The notes under the pieces: model-generated | Seen by the model: only the letters and a program-made list of their open reading frames with translations | Database searches by the model: none | What the model was told of the DNA's origin: nothing | Part shown: positions 1-8,362 of the stretch, in pieces | Numbering within the stretch: position 1 is the stretch's first letter | How the letters are laid out: the number at the start of each line of letters is the position of its first letter | Position numbers and translations under genes: made by a program | Assembly: GCF_932526225.1 (NCBI RefSeq) | Contig: NC_064038.1 | Span: forward strand, 5,192,741-5,256,740 | DNA length: 64,000 nucleotides | Direction of reading: 5' to 3' | Source: Nematostella vectensis | Taxonomy: Eukaryota; Cnidaria; Anthozoa; Actiniaria; Edwardsiidae

Positions 1-193
1 GCCAGGCAAAAGGGTTGAGAATATCGACGCATACAAAGGCACGGTAGTCGAGGTTCCTCTCGACGCGGTCCTTAACGGGCTTCCCCTCGAGTGGAAATGC
101 GCGGGCTGAGGAACCGTCCACCGGGTGCAGGGCAAGACTATCCAGACTCCAAGACGTCTGTTTATCATGGATCACGAATGCTGTATACACCGG
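1..193 (+). pseudogene. SF1 helicase C-terminal remnant (element copy 1)
   Basis: This is the last part of the replication protein seen whole in copy 2, where it ends at 60,182. By comparison with that copy it has an in-frame TGA at 107-109 and two deletions (around 168 and 208) that remove most of the final helicase motif region. The protein would therefore end before the conserved motifs V and VI. It begins upstream of the window. It is judged non-functional. Confidence 0.7.
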
Positions 194-234
194 CATCTCC
201 CGATAACACCCCCGGTGCCTTGGTTCCCACATGA

Positions 235-540
235 CTGCAGGCTACGCCCAGTGAAGAGCTCATTATAGCGCGAATCAAGCGATACGCTATAGACGACAGG
301 CGAAAGGGTCGCACAAAGTACACGGGATCGCACCACGTTCTGACGGTAGACCACGTACTCGGCATGATTGCTGACGCGGAAAAGAAGTGCACGGTCTGTG
401 GCAATCAGCTTCTGCTTCAGGGGTACACCAAGAGCCATCCCCAACGCTTCAATATCGACCGGCTGGATGACAGTCAGGGTCACTACAAATGGAATGTCAG
501 ACTCACGTGCCTTAGCTGCAATAGAAGGCACAAGCGCTGA
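235..540 (+). pseudogene. HNH endonuclease (element copy 1, upstream stop)
   Basis: The frame encodes a McrA-type HNH nuclease domain: a CxxC pair, then a D-R-L-D segment, a conserved H and N, and a final CLSCN. It is about 100 residues long and matches the gene at 60,166-60,516. There is no ATG at the start of the frame, and a TGA lies immediately before it (232-234), where copy 2 has a sense codon. The catalytic region itself is open to the TGA at 538-540. The protein may be expressed as an extension of the upstream helicase in intact relatives, so this copy is probably dead. Confidence 0.65.
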
Positions 541-1464
541 TCACGCAAGCGTGACGCTACGCAACTGCGAATGCGTGAAGCCGTGCTTAGAGTACGCCGT
601 GTAATACAACACTGGCTGTCCGGGCTCCATAACCCTCTTTAGTATTGGGTATGCCTTGCATGTCCACCACGGGTCCGTCGCCCGCCGTCGTCCCTTGTCC
701 TGGAGGTCTTCCTCCTTTTTACGGCGATGTACACCTCCGTTCCGATCTCTAAGGGGACCTCTAAGGGGGGCTTTTCGGCTTTGAGAGGCACGCGCCTCAG
801 CTTTATGGCGTCTTTAGGCGCAAAGCCGAGATGACGATTGGCAAAGCGGTAACCCACTCGCGGTTTGTTTCGCCGGATGCAAGCTCCTTCGAGTACTGCG
901 CACGAAATAGGCGCTGTGCCAGCCAGCGATGGAAAAAGTCGGCGAAAGCTTGGCTCCTGTGGTGCCCTGGCTCAGCCCTTCGGACCTCCACCCCGTGGTC
1001 TGTTAGGAGCTTTGTGGTAGCACCCTTGAACTCCGTGCCGTCATCAACCATGAGGACTTTAGGCCATGTGAGAGGTCCCTCTGAATAGATGTCAGCGAAT
1101 TTGCGGGAGACGACGACCGTGCTCTTAGTCCTCAGTGGGAGGGCGGCTTTATATCGTGAAGCAACGTCAACGACAGTCAGGGCATACTTGTACCCGCGGT
1201 CGGTTGGCAAGAATAGCAGGTCCGACTAGTGGATACGGTTTGGTATCTGCTCCGAGAAGTGGGCGTAGGTAGTTGGAGGAGTAGGTGTCTGTGTGTAGCC
1301 CCCGACGGGCTGCGAGCTTACCCACTTGCGCACTCGATCTATGGAGGCTGAGCCCTTGGAAAGTTTGGCATGCAGAGCGGTCACTCCCTAGAAGCCATCT
1401 CTGGCGTAGTATATAGGACGAAGAAACGCATCGAGTTCTTCGTCGGACATACGCTTCGCCGCCA
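541..1464 (-). pseudogene. Retroviral-type (rve) integrase, decayed (copy 1)
   Basis: The gene reads right to left from an ATG at about 1,464 (or 1,450). The DDE core is recognisable: the central acidic block MVDDGTEFKG lies near 1,045 and the last segment near 935. The family inserts linear element DNA into chromosomes. Defects relative to copy 2 are a stop in the N-terminal part near 1,388, a stop next to the first catalytic Asp at about 1,225, and a deletion of about 31 bp near 835 that shifts the C-terminal frame. The C-terminal region continues to a TGA at 541. Catalytic function is lost in this copy. Confidence 0.8.
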
Positions 1465-1717
1465 TTATGTGTCGGCAATGTATTGCAACAGGTGTATCAG
1501 TCTCCAACAGGCCGAGGCGGTCTTTCTGAGGTCGGTAGCCCCTCGGAGAACGACATTGGCGAATCTCTTAACGTACTCCCTGTCTGCGCGCCACAACTCG
1601 AGGCTTCGGTTAGCAATGTCACCAAAGCTACATAACCCACCCATCGACGACACCTTCGGTGTCAGTCGCTTAGCAGCGGCTGCTACCTCGTGCATAGCAC
1701 TCCACAACTGGTCTTCA

Positions 1718-1753
1718 ATCATCTTATAAGTATACGTATACGTATAAGCGCAG
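1718..1753. promoter_or_regulatory. Alternating TA/CG palindrome upstream of integrase
   Basis: An alternating purine-pyrimidine palindrome built from repeats of GTATAC sits in the gap between the integrase and the next gene. The equivalent gap of copy 2 (61,645-61,682) has a related but not identical palindrome. Its role is unknown; promoter, terminator or cruciform-forming DNA are all possible. Confidence 0.35.
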
Positions 1754-1769
1754 TATGGAAAAAGGCCGC

Positions 1770-1901
1770 CTAGATGCAGCGCCGGAACTCAGCTAAGGCA
1801 GGGCTCTCATCGTTTGACAGGAACTTTGCGAGGTAGTTGCCACCAACGAATGCAGTCGCGTTTAGGACGGCGCCGCCAACCAAAATTGCGATGGAAGCCA
1901 T
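1770..1901 (-). pseudogene. Coiled-coil membrane protein, 3'-deleted (copy 1)
   Basis: This is the N-terminal 38 or so residues of the gene seen at 61,724-62,149 in copy 2, starting at the ATG at 1,901. The N-terminus is a hydrophobic Ala/Val/Gly-rich segment suited to membrane insertion. About 300 bp that encode the coiled coil and the C-terminal hydrophobic end in copy 2 are missing here; the break lies near 1,785, beside a short CTCAG. It is a relic. Confidence 0.6.
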
Positions 1902-1978
1902 CGAGTAGTGTGTACGTTTCACGTGCTGTGTGTACGTGAACACGAGTCTAATACGTGGCCTACACGTGTAGTACACTA

Positions 1979-2203
1979 CTACATGGGCAAGATCTTCTGG
2001 TCCTCAAGGTAACCCTTCAAAGCGACAGCACCCGCAAAAGCGGCAGTCATTTTTGCGTAGTTCATGGCGTTCGCGGAGGGGTCTTTGGTGAAGTCTTCGA
2101 GCAAGACCTTGCGCCCAACCCAGCCAATACCGGCGACGAGGCCGGTTATGACTGCGGCGTCGGTGATGGTCTTTGTAATCTTGCTTTGCTGCTTCGTCGA
2201 CAT
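1979..2203 (-). CDS. Small conserved membrane protein (copy 1)
   Basis: A 74-residue protein that begins at the ATG at 2,203. The central part holds a small-residue-rich hydrophobic stretch (AVITGLVAGIGWVG), then the motif DPSANAMNYAK, a second hydrophobic stretch and a C-terminus ending near EDQKILP. The same ORF, same length, is intact at 62,301-62,525 with a handful of substitutions, so the frame has been kept in both copies while larger genes decayed. I associate this short two-helix protein with cnidarian Polinton-like elements; function unknown, perhaps a virion membrane component. It lies between two palindromic gaps. Confidence 0.65.
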   Translation of the reverse strand: MSTKQQSKITKTITDAAVITGLVAGIGWVGRKVLLEDFTKDPSANAMNYAKMTAAFAGAVALKGYLEDQKILPM

Positions 2204-2273
2204 ATATACGCGTGTACGCATATGATTCACGGACGTGCGGATATGGGTGGGGCTCTTGTGTTTAAATGTCTGC

Positions 2274-2945
2274 TTACTCCATGGCTAACAGTCGAGATTT
2301 GCATAGTCCGGGAGCGCGAAGCGCTGTCGCCGGAGCGGCAAGCGGTCGATCCTTGATCTGCTGCGCATTTGCGGGCGGGGTCACGTCGTCGGTACCTTCG
2401 GTAGCAAGTGGATCGGTAGCTCGCTGTTTGGCAGCTGGTGTACGAGTGAACGCGGCAGCTAGCTCCCGCCTACGTGTGTAGATGCCGATCAATGACACTA
2501 GAAGACCAGCGACCCCGATAACCGAGTTGGCCGACCAAGCAGAGTTGCTTTCCGGGACTGGTGTGTGTGCCGAAGGCGTGCCAGCGCTTGCCGTTCCGGC
2601 GGCGGCATCTTCGGCGCGCGCGCACAAGCCCTCGCGTCCCTGCGGCTCGCCAGCGACCGTCGACTCAACGTGTTGCACGACACGAAGTGTCTCTTTCTTC
2701 TTCGCTCGGTTAAGTCGGTTCCCCTCTACCAAGCGCCTTCCGGCTTCGAATCGTCCAGGGTGTTTAGGTCGGTTCGCGGGTGGCTCGGGGCTCGTGATTC
2801 TCTCCACCAACGCCGAAGGCGTACGTGCAGGTTCATGAGCAGTTTTTTGATGATGCTCATCATCAGCAGCTTGTTTGTCAGGTTCCGCTGACCCGTTTGC
2901 CGTTCCGGCAGGCTGAGCACTAGTACTTCCTTGAGGTTCCTCCAT
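2274..2945 (-). CDS. Proline/Ala-rich protein with one membrane helix (copy 1)
   Basis: The likely start is the ATG at 2,945 (MEEPQGSTS). The N-terminal half is hydrophilic and rich in Pro, Thr, Glu and Lys, followed by a basic stretch (FEAGRRLVEGNRLNRAKKK). One transmembrane segment (VIGVAGLLVSLIGIY) is followed by a basic RRR and a variable tail. In this copy the frame is continuous with the gene upstream, making one ORF of 463 residues from 3,665; in copy 2 the two genes are in different frames, so the fusion is probably secondary. Two in-frame copies of an Ala-Gly-Thr-Ala repeat are inserted here. Function unknown. Confidence 0.5.
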   Translation of the reverse strand: MEEPQGSTSAQPAGTANGSAEPDKQAADDEHHQKTAHEPARTPSALVERITSPEPPANRPKHPGRFEAGRRLVEGNRLNRAKKKETLRVVQHVESTVAGEPQGREGLCARAEDAAAGTASAGTPSAHTPVPESNSAWSANSVIGVAGLLVSLIGIYTRRRELAAAFTRTPAAKQRATDPLATEGTDDVTPPANAQQIKDRPLAAPATALRAPGLCKSRLLAME

Positions 2946-2959
2946 TTGTGATGCAACTA

Positions 2960-3737
2960 CTTGGTTGCTGAAGAAGTGGCAAGCTTTCAAACGAACGTCT
3001 ACTCTGGGGTGGCAGACTCGCCAGTGCGTTTGCGGGCAAACCACTGGTGGTTTTGCGACTGCTACCTCGTGTTGACACCGCGTGTCAGCGCTTGCCCCGA
3101 CAGCTAAAGCCACCAAACGACCGCAGCGTAGAGACAGGCTTCCGCACAATGTGCGGAGCTCGTTGTTGATGATGTAGTCGGACACTAGGTCATTGTGGAG
3201 ATCGACCACACTTTCTATCGGCAGCGCCATGCCTACTAGCTTGGTCGTAAGCTTCAGAAAGCTGTCTGCCAGGGCGTCTGTAGTCCGGCTGGCTAGAGCA
3301 GTCTTGTATTGCTTCTCGTACTTCCTCACCTCCTCGGCGCTCATGCGTTTGAAGTCGTGAGTCAGGGCCTTGCCTACCATTTCTCTCGAGTTCCACGAGG
3401 CTACGAGAATCGCGAGTTTCTCCCTTGCGTCTGCTATCTCAGTTTGCACACCTCCGGTTGCCGTTCCGGCAGGCTGCGTCGAGCAGCCCAACGACTCGAA
3501 AGACGTAAAGAGGCGCTCTGACCAGCTCGTCAACTTGGCGTTCAGCGCGCGCCACGTGGGTATTAGCGTGTGGGTGATCACGCAGCAGCTCACCAGCATC
3601 ACGAAGCCGTTCCGTGAGAACATCGCGGCCTTGGTGGTCTTCCATACGCCGAGCAAGGCGGACATGAAAGCTATCCTGCATGACTACGGCGCGGAACCCC
3701 CCTCAAAAAGACTCTCAAAGTATTCGTCGCTCATCAT
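2960..3737 (-). pseudogene. MSDEYF-type element protein, split by an inverted insertion (copy 1)
   Basis: The intact version is at 63,268-63,894 in copy 2. The first codons (MMSDEYFESLFEGG) lie at 3,737-3,696 and the rest continues from about 3,504. Between them lie about 190 bp that are unrelated to this gene and encode part of a packaging ATPase on the opposite strand. The remaining protein is helical (REKLAILVAS, MSAEEVRKYE) with a conserved DLVSDYIINNELRTLCGSL segment. It is not assigned a function; the context suggests a virion-associated protein. Confidence 0.6.
3505..3697 (+). pseudogene. Packaging ATPase fragment, inverted
   Basis: The plus strand encodes a short piece typical of the C-terminal half of FtsK/HerA-type genome-packaging ATPases, including ARHVGISVWVITQQ and KPFRENIAALVVF. 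These motifs are conserved in packaging ATPases of Polinton-like viruses. The fragment has no start or Walker A. Its last 26 bp (3,670-3,695) reappear in inverted orientation at 3,968-3,993, where the ATPase C-terminus continues on the minus strand. It is a rearranged relic. Confidence 0.65.
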
Positions 3738-3786
3738 GCACCCTAGGGTGCAACAAGTGTGTACGTTTCACGTGCCTTGAGGGCGG

Positions 3787-3838
3787 TGTGATCAATGCGT
3801 ATACGTAAACGTATACGTATACTATACGTATACGTGGG
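3787..3838. promoter_or_regulatory. GTATAC-repeat palindrome in intergenic gap
   Basis: Two nested runs of alternating TA/CG (GTATACGTA repeats) fill the gap between the ATPase end and the MSDEYF gene. The matching gap of copy 2 (63,917-63,962) has an alternating palindrome of different exact sequence. Such DNA can form cruciform or Z-DNA; the biological role is inference. Confidence 0.35.
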
Positions 3839-3854
3839 CGGTGATTTACTGCCC

Positions 3855-3993
3855 TTACCGTTCAACTAGGGCGATGGTATAAGGGTGACGCAAGGAAAAC
3901 TCTAACTTCGATAACTTTTTTGTCTTGAGGGCCTTTATGTACTCTTTCATCTTCTCTTCTGAGAGCTCCGCGCCGTAGTCATGCAGGATAGCC
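3855..3993 (-). pseudogene. Packaging ATPase C-terminal end (copy 1)
   Basis: The minus strand reads a short charged tail (SEEKMKEYIKALKTKKLSKL) and stops at 3,855. It follows the 26-bp segment shared with the inverted fragment at 3,670-3,695, which supports it being the natural end of that ATPase. In this copy it is fused in frame to the end of the capsid gene, and the N-terminal part with the Walker motifs is missing. The corresponding end of the gene in copy 2 begins at about 63,981 and runs off the window. Confidence 0.6.
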
Positions 3994-5198
3994 AGGATAC
4001 CCTGGCCGCTTGCCGTGCGTTTTATCTCGAGATGCACACCGTCGCGGGTATTGACCAATCGGAGACCACCCCCATGGATAGCACTGTCGTCCGTCGTTCG
4101 AAGGTCGATCCACATAGCAAACTTGTTATCGCCATAGAACGACTCGGGGCTGACTGCAGGGGCGGCAGGCGCTCCGCTGTGCCCCCCTCCCCCCAGGGGA
4201 GGGGCGGACGAACCGCCTCTAAGCCTCCCTCCAGAAATCCGTGGGGCGTAGTCCCTGGCTGAAGACCTTGTTTGGCATGACGTCGATTGTAACGCGAACG
4301 CTCTTGATGTCGGGGTACACGAACTTCTCAGAGTCGCGAGCCCCTGCCGTGTATGACTCCACAAAGAGGAGCAACAGACCACTCATAGACCTTCGCGGCA
4401 GGTTGACACTCTGGTTGATTATGCTGTCCGTCCCTTTGCTAATCACGAAGGTCTTGTGGAAGTTCACTTGCTCGTAGAAGAACGTTGTGCCGTTTTGGTA
4501 GGCGGCGGCTGCAGACCGGGCGAGGTTGTCGTCCCTCAGGCTTTCGTATTCCAGCACTAGATTTTTGATGGCATAGGATAATTTAGTAGCATCGCTCCCG
4601 ACTACTACCTGGTCAACTGTTGCGAGCGTGATCTTGAAGAGCAGCGCCTCGGAGAGCGCCCTTGAGTACAGTACGCCGTGGTCCGTCAGCAGAGAATGGT
4701 CTAGCGGGATCGTGTACTTCGCCCCGTGGGAGGCGTTTAGAGCGTTCTTCTTGGCGTTACTAGTCGCTTTATCGCCAGCCTTGGAGCTTGCGCCAGCTTG
4801 AAGCTTGCGCATGTTTTCTGACTGTATGCCCTGCTCCATGCGGTCCTCTCTCTCGACCTTGGACAGGTAAAGCTCCTCATACGTCTTGAAGACATCGTAG
4901 CGGTTTGTGTCCTGGTGCGTTTCTCCTGCAAACGTGATTTTCAGGCGGCTCACGAGATTTCGGCCGACGTTGTTCACGACGGTATTATTTGCTTGGCCTG
5001 AGATGGAGAGATCGAAACCCTCAAGGAGCCAGGCACGAGCGTGACGCCTTCCGATAGCTTTGGGACCGCCACATATAGCGTCTCGCCGAGGGAAGCCGTC
5101 GACGGGTTGAGAGTGACCCGGTGAAGAGTTCTCTCGGTTTTCAACCCCAGAGGAGTTCTGGGTGTTCGTTGGGGGTCAAGTTTATCGCCGACTGACAT
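3990..5198 (-). pseudogene. Double-jelly-roll major capsid protein, frameshifted (copy 1)
   Basis: The major capsid protein would form the icosahedral shell. The start is the ATG at 5,198 (MSVGDKLDP). The main part lies at about 4,980-4,222, with conserved-looking blocks IPLDHSLLTDHG, LVLEYESLRDDNLAR and PNKVFSQGLRP. The end of the second jelly roll (MWIDLRTTDD, then GGLRLVNTRDGVHLEIKR) is in another frame at about 4,150-3,995. So there is one frameshift near 4,990 and another near 4,230, within or beside a G/C-rich low-complexity stretch. Block order matches capsid proteins of Polinton/adintovirus-type elements in cnidarians. The gene diverges from the coiled-coil gene at 5,388 across a long palindrome. 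Confidence 0.75.
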
Positions 5199-5214
5199 TC
5201 CTATTACGTATTAC

Positions 5215-5258
<44 letters not shown>

Positions 5259-5325
5259 ATATATATAATATACGTAATACGTAATAGAAATATCAGTCGG
5301 CGATATATATATATATACATAAAGT
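5181..5325. promoter_or_regulatory. Divergent intergenic region: long AT palindrome
   Basis: This region lies between the capsid gene (minus) and the gene at 5,388 (plus). It has a central (AT)n tract flanked by inverted arms: the sequence covering the capsid start codon (about 5,181-5,222) recurs in opposite orientation at about 5,265-5,310. The arms share CAGTCGGCGATA and TACGTAATACGTAATA. It probably serves as a bidirectional promoter; that is inference from position. Confidence 0.45.
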
Positions 5326-5387
5326 GGCTATGGTGCGGACTGTTGGACATGTCTAATATAGCGTAGCATGGGCTATGCGCACGCATC

Positions 5388-6360
5388 ATGGATGATGTTG
5401 ACATTGGCATTGACGATACCTTGCCGGGTGCGTCCGCCGATCGCGGAACGGGGGACGATGAGACGACGCCCCTTATCCCGTTTGACCCCGACGATGGGGA
5501 GTCGACCCCAATGACGAGCACGTCATCGTGTATGCATGCTGCGCATAGCATGACTGCGCGAACCGCAACGCAAACCGCCGGAACGGCAAGCGCTGAAACC
5601 TCGTTCACCACAGAGGGTGCAGCGACAAGACTCGGTCTCCAGTCCCTCAGGGAGAAATACCCAGACCTTAACGAGAATCTGATACGGTTCCAGTCAGACC
5701 GGAGGAGAAAGACGCTAATACAGCTTCGCAACCTCGACAAAGGGGGTTGGACTAAACCAAGACAGCTGTTCAACGAGAACGGGGGCGTTCGACAGGACGT
5801 TGCAAAGTTGAAAGGCTTCAAGCTGGCGATGGGGTCTGTGGCAGAGATAGACGCGGTCATCCAGGAGAACACAGAACGAGTCCAAGAGCTGCATGGGGTG
5901 GTAACCACAGACAGGGAGACCATCGACGACCCTAAAACGTCAGAGAGTCGCCGCCAAGAAGCTCGTAAGCGCAACGAGGAAAGGCTATCCGAGGTCGACA
6001 AACTAGAACGCGAAAACCGAGAGCTCGAGAACCGAAAGCCGCTCAGAGAGCGCATCAAAGCTATCTTTGAAAAGTACGGCTTTACCGTCACCGTCGTTGC
6101 CTAGCGACGACGATCGCGACCATTGTGACGTCGCTCGGCAAGTCGCTCTCCTCCGTGGCCAGAGGGGTCGGTAACGGGCTTAAGGCTATCGGGAAAAAGC
6201 TAGCGAGCTTCTCCCTGGGCTAGTAGGCAGCATCGCGAACTTCGTGTTTAAGGCTGCAGGAGAAGCGGTGAAATTCCTTGTCGAAAATGCGTGGCTGCTT
6301 ATTCTAGCCGTAGCCGCGTTCTTGGTTCGTCGAATGCAAAGCAATCATCGGAACAAGTAA
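5388..6360 (+). pseudogene. Coiled-coil / membrane virion-type protein, frameshifted
   Basis: The first open part (5,388-6,104, 238 residues) has an acidic N-terminus, a Ser/Thr/Ala-rich linker, then a long charged helix (about residues 150-225) likely to form a coiled coil, ending at a region typical of an amphipathic or membrane segment. Two further segments in other frames continue to a TAA at 6,358: a Gly/Lys/Ser-rich helix and a final hydrophobic helix followed by basic residues. Frameshifts lie near 6,100 and 6,220. This order of coiled coil, Gly-rich region and terminal membrane helix fits proteins of cnidarian Polinton-like elements; function unknown. The linker contains the Ala-Gly-Thr-Ala repeat insertion. 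Confidence 0.5.
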
Positions 6361-6419
6361 TACGCCGCGGCCACCGCGAGTCCCGACAACCCCGCCTTGG
6401 GGGCGGTGTGGTCACTCCT

Positions 6420-7606
6420 TTAGCCCGGTCCGGGTGCGCTTGCCGTTCCGGCGGCAGTCATGCTATGCGCAGCATGCATACGTGAAGAGGGGGCAGGCGC
6501 CGCTCCCTCTGCGTGCACTTTCGCAGGTGCGAAAGCCTTGCTTCGCACCTCGCGGTCGATCCTCGGATCAGTCGCGTGTTGCACCCTAGGATGCCCACCG
6601 GCCATGTTATGAGCACCGACTGGCTTTGTCTCGGTGTTGATCGCGTTTGCGCCGAGCGTCATGGAGTCTGTGGCTTTCTGTAGTTTATTGTTGTAGCCCA
6701 CGACGCTTTGCGTGTTTATCACCGGATCGCTCGGCATCAGCCACACTCCTGGTGCGACCGCAAGACTCAGTCTCACCTTGGCCTACTGCACGGCTAACTG
6801 GTAACTTTGCACGCTTTGAGCGATGTCGTTTTCTATGATCGCGTCTTCAAGCAGCTTCGTGAACTCTGCCTGCGCCTCCATGGCCGGTCCACCGGCCCCC
6901 GCGATGGAGGAACGGACGTTTACCTGCGCTGTGTAGACGAACAGCACTGTGTAGACGAACGCCTCGACCGAGCGATCGAGTCTTCCTAGCCCTGCTTTCG
7001 TCGGCCCCTCACCTTTGGGAGGCGCAAACCAGCTTTGTTGCACACCCCCGTGGTCGTCGTTGCGTATGAAATCCACCTGCTTCCCACTATTGTACGTCCC
7101 ACCTTCGTCGCTAAACAGATTGAGGTGGCTCGGGTACTCGTCAGCCGCCGTGTCGTAGCCACGGATCACGTGCACGTTGCGATACCCCTCCCCCGGGTAG
7201 AACACAAACACATCGCCTGGCCCGTGGTTCCGCCCGTCTTTCCTTTTTTACGCGGCAAACCGAACTCTATACATAGACGCTCGAAAGCGGCTTTCTTGTT
7301 CTGCGTGAACGGGCTGTCGCCAGGCAGGGGGGCGCCGAGCTCGTAGAGTATCCTCCGCGTGGTAAAGTAGACGTGAAACCTTAGAAATCCCCTGACGACA
7401 GAGGGGAGCGTGGCGAAAGCGGGGTCGGTTAGGGACACCCCGCATCCGGCGGTTGCGCACCAGACCTCAAAGTTAAGTTGCTGTGGCCAGTACCCATAGG
7501 AAGGCTCCGAAAGCCACCGGCGAGACTCCTTGGAGGACTTGTGCGTGACTACTGTCTCTTTGAATATATCTCGGACCCTAGTCGTGAATGATTTGTCCTC
7601 AGCCAC
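6420..7606 (-). pseudogene. Large putative virion structural protein, frameshifted
   Basis: Three collinear minus-strand open segments (7,606-7,166; 7,211-6,783; 6,776-6,420) together look like one gene of nearly 400 codons. The first has WLSEPSYGYWPQQLNFEVWC and RGFLRFHVYFTTRRILYELG; the second has SHLNLFSDEGG and YTAQVNVRSSI; the third has PSDPVINTQSVVGYNNKLQ. I recognise this as a conserved gene type of cnidarian Polinton-like elements, always beside capsid genes, so a structural or assembly role is likely. Breaks lie near 7,205 and 6,780. The third segment ends with the MHAAHSMTA and AGTASA repeat insertion. Confidence 0.5.
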
Positions 7607-7668
7607 GTGTATCTCTAGCTGCGTGAGTAGTGGGGTGATGTCTGAGGCCGTGCTCTGCGTTCAACACA

Positions 7669-8346
7669 ATGGTGGTCCTACATATTGTGCTCACCAAAGG
7701 CGAACAGACACTCTTCTTCGAGCGGCCGATAAGGTGCCCACGCTTCGTGGCGCTCCGGCAGTGCTCGCTGTTTAACAGCTGGTATAATCTCGAGCGAGAG
7801 CATCAGATAACGACTATAGCCGCCCTCCCGCCCATCGCTACTCTGCCAGCTGGGCACCACACGGCCGAGTCCATCGTGGAAACGATCAACCGCGCTGAAA
7901 GCAAGATTCTGACCGCGGAGCTGAATCCCCTCACCGGGAAGATCGCGCTCATGTCCAATGGCGTTGCGTTCCTGAATGCCGAGCTTTGCGCACTATTTGG
8001 CCTAGAGGCTAAAGACGATCAGTTGGGGGAGCGGGGCCTCGCACTGTCCTTGGGGGGACCCCCAATTAAGTTGGCTTTGCCGAAAATAAAGGCCCTTTAC
8101 ATCTGCTGCGATATCGGAGATCGCACGCAATGCCTCTCATTAGGCGAGCCTTCAAACGTTCTCGCTTGCCTAGAAACCCGCGGGCGACCGCACGAGAAAG
8201 TCGTCTATAGACCCGACACCCCCGTTTGTGCCGCAGCATCTTCCTCTGAGTTTATCTCGAGTATCCGAATATGGATCAGGGATGACCGCGGTAGACGGGT
8301 GGACTTTAAGAGCAAGCCTGTTCGCCTCGTATTAGAGCTAACCTAG
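7669..8346 (+). CDS. Putative minor capsid (penton-like) protein
   Basis: An uninterrupted 225-residue ORF from an ATG at 7,669. The N-terminal part has CSLFNSWYNLEREHQITT and TLPAGHHTAESIVETIN, the middle has KIKALYICCDIGDRT, and the C-terminus has SIRIWIRDDRGRRVDFKS followed by beta-strand-like residues. This pattern is what I expect of the single-jelly-roll penton or minor capsid protein of Polinton/adintovirus-type elements; the family call is from motif recognition, not a search. It is one of the few genes in the element without an evident break. It is followed after 16 bp by the next gene on the same strand. Confidence 0.6.
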   Translation: MVVLHIVLTKGEQTLFFERPIRCPRFVALRQCSLFNSWYNLEREHQITTIAALPPIATLPAGHHTAESIVETINRAESKILTAELNPLTGKIALMSNGVAFLNAELCALFGLEAKDDQLGERGLALSLGGPPIKLALPKIKALYICCDIGDRTQCLSLGEPSNVLACLETRGRPHEKVVYRPDTPVCAAASSSEFISSIRIWIRDDRGRRVDFKSKPVRLVLELT

Positions 8347-8362
8347 CTCCGACATAACAAGC

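Noticed and set aside
5204-6091. A 295-codon Ser-rich frame on the minus strand
   Set aside because: It lies antisense to the coiled-coil gene at 5,388 and runs into the AT tract; composition is typical of an antisense shadow.
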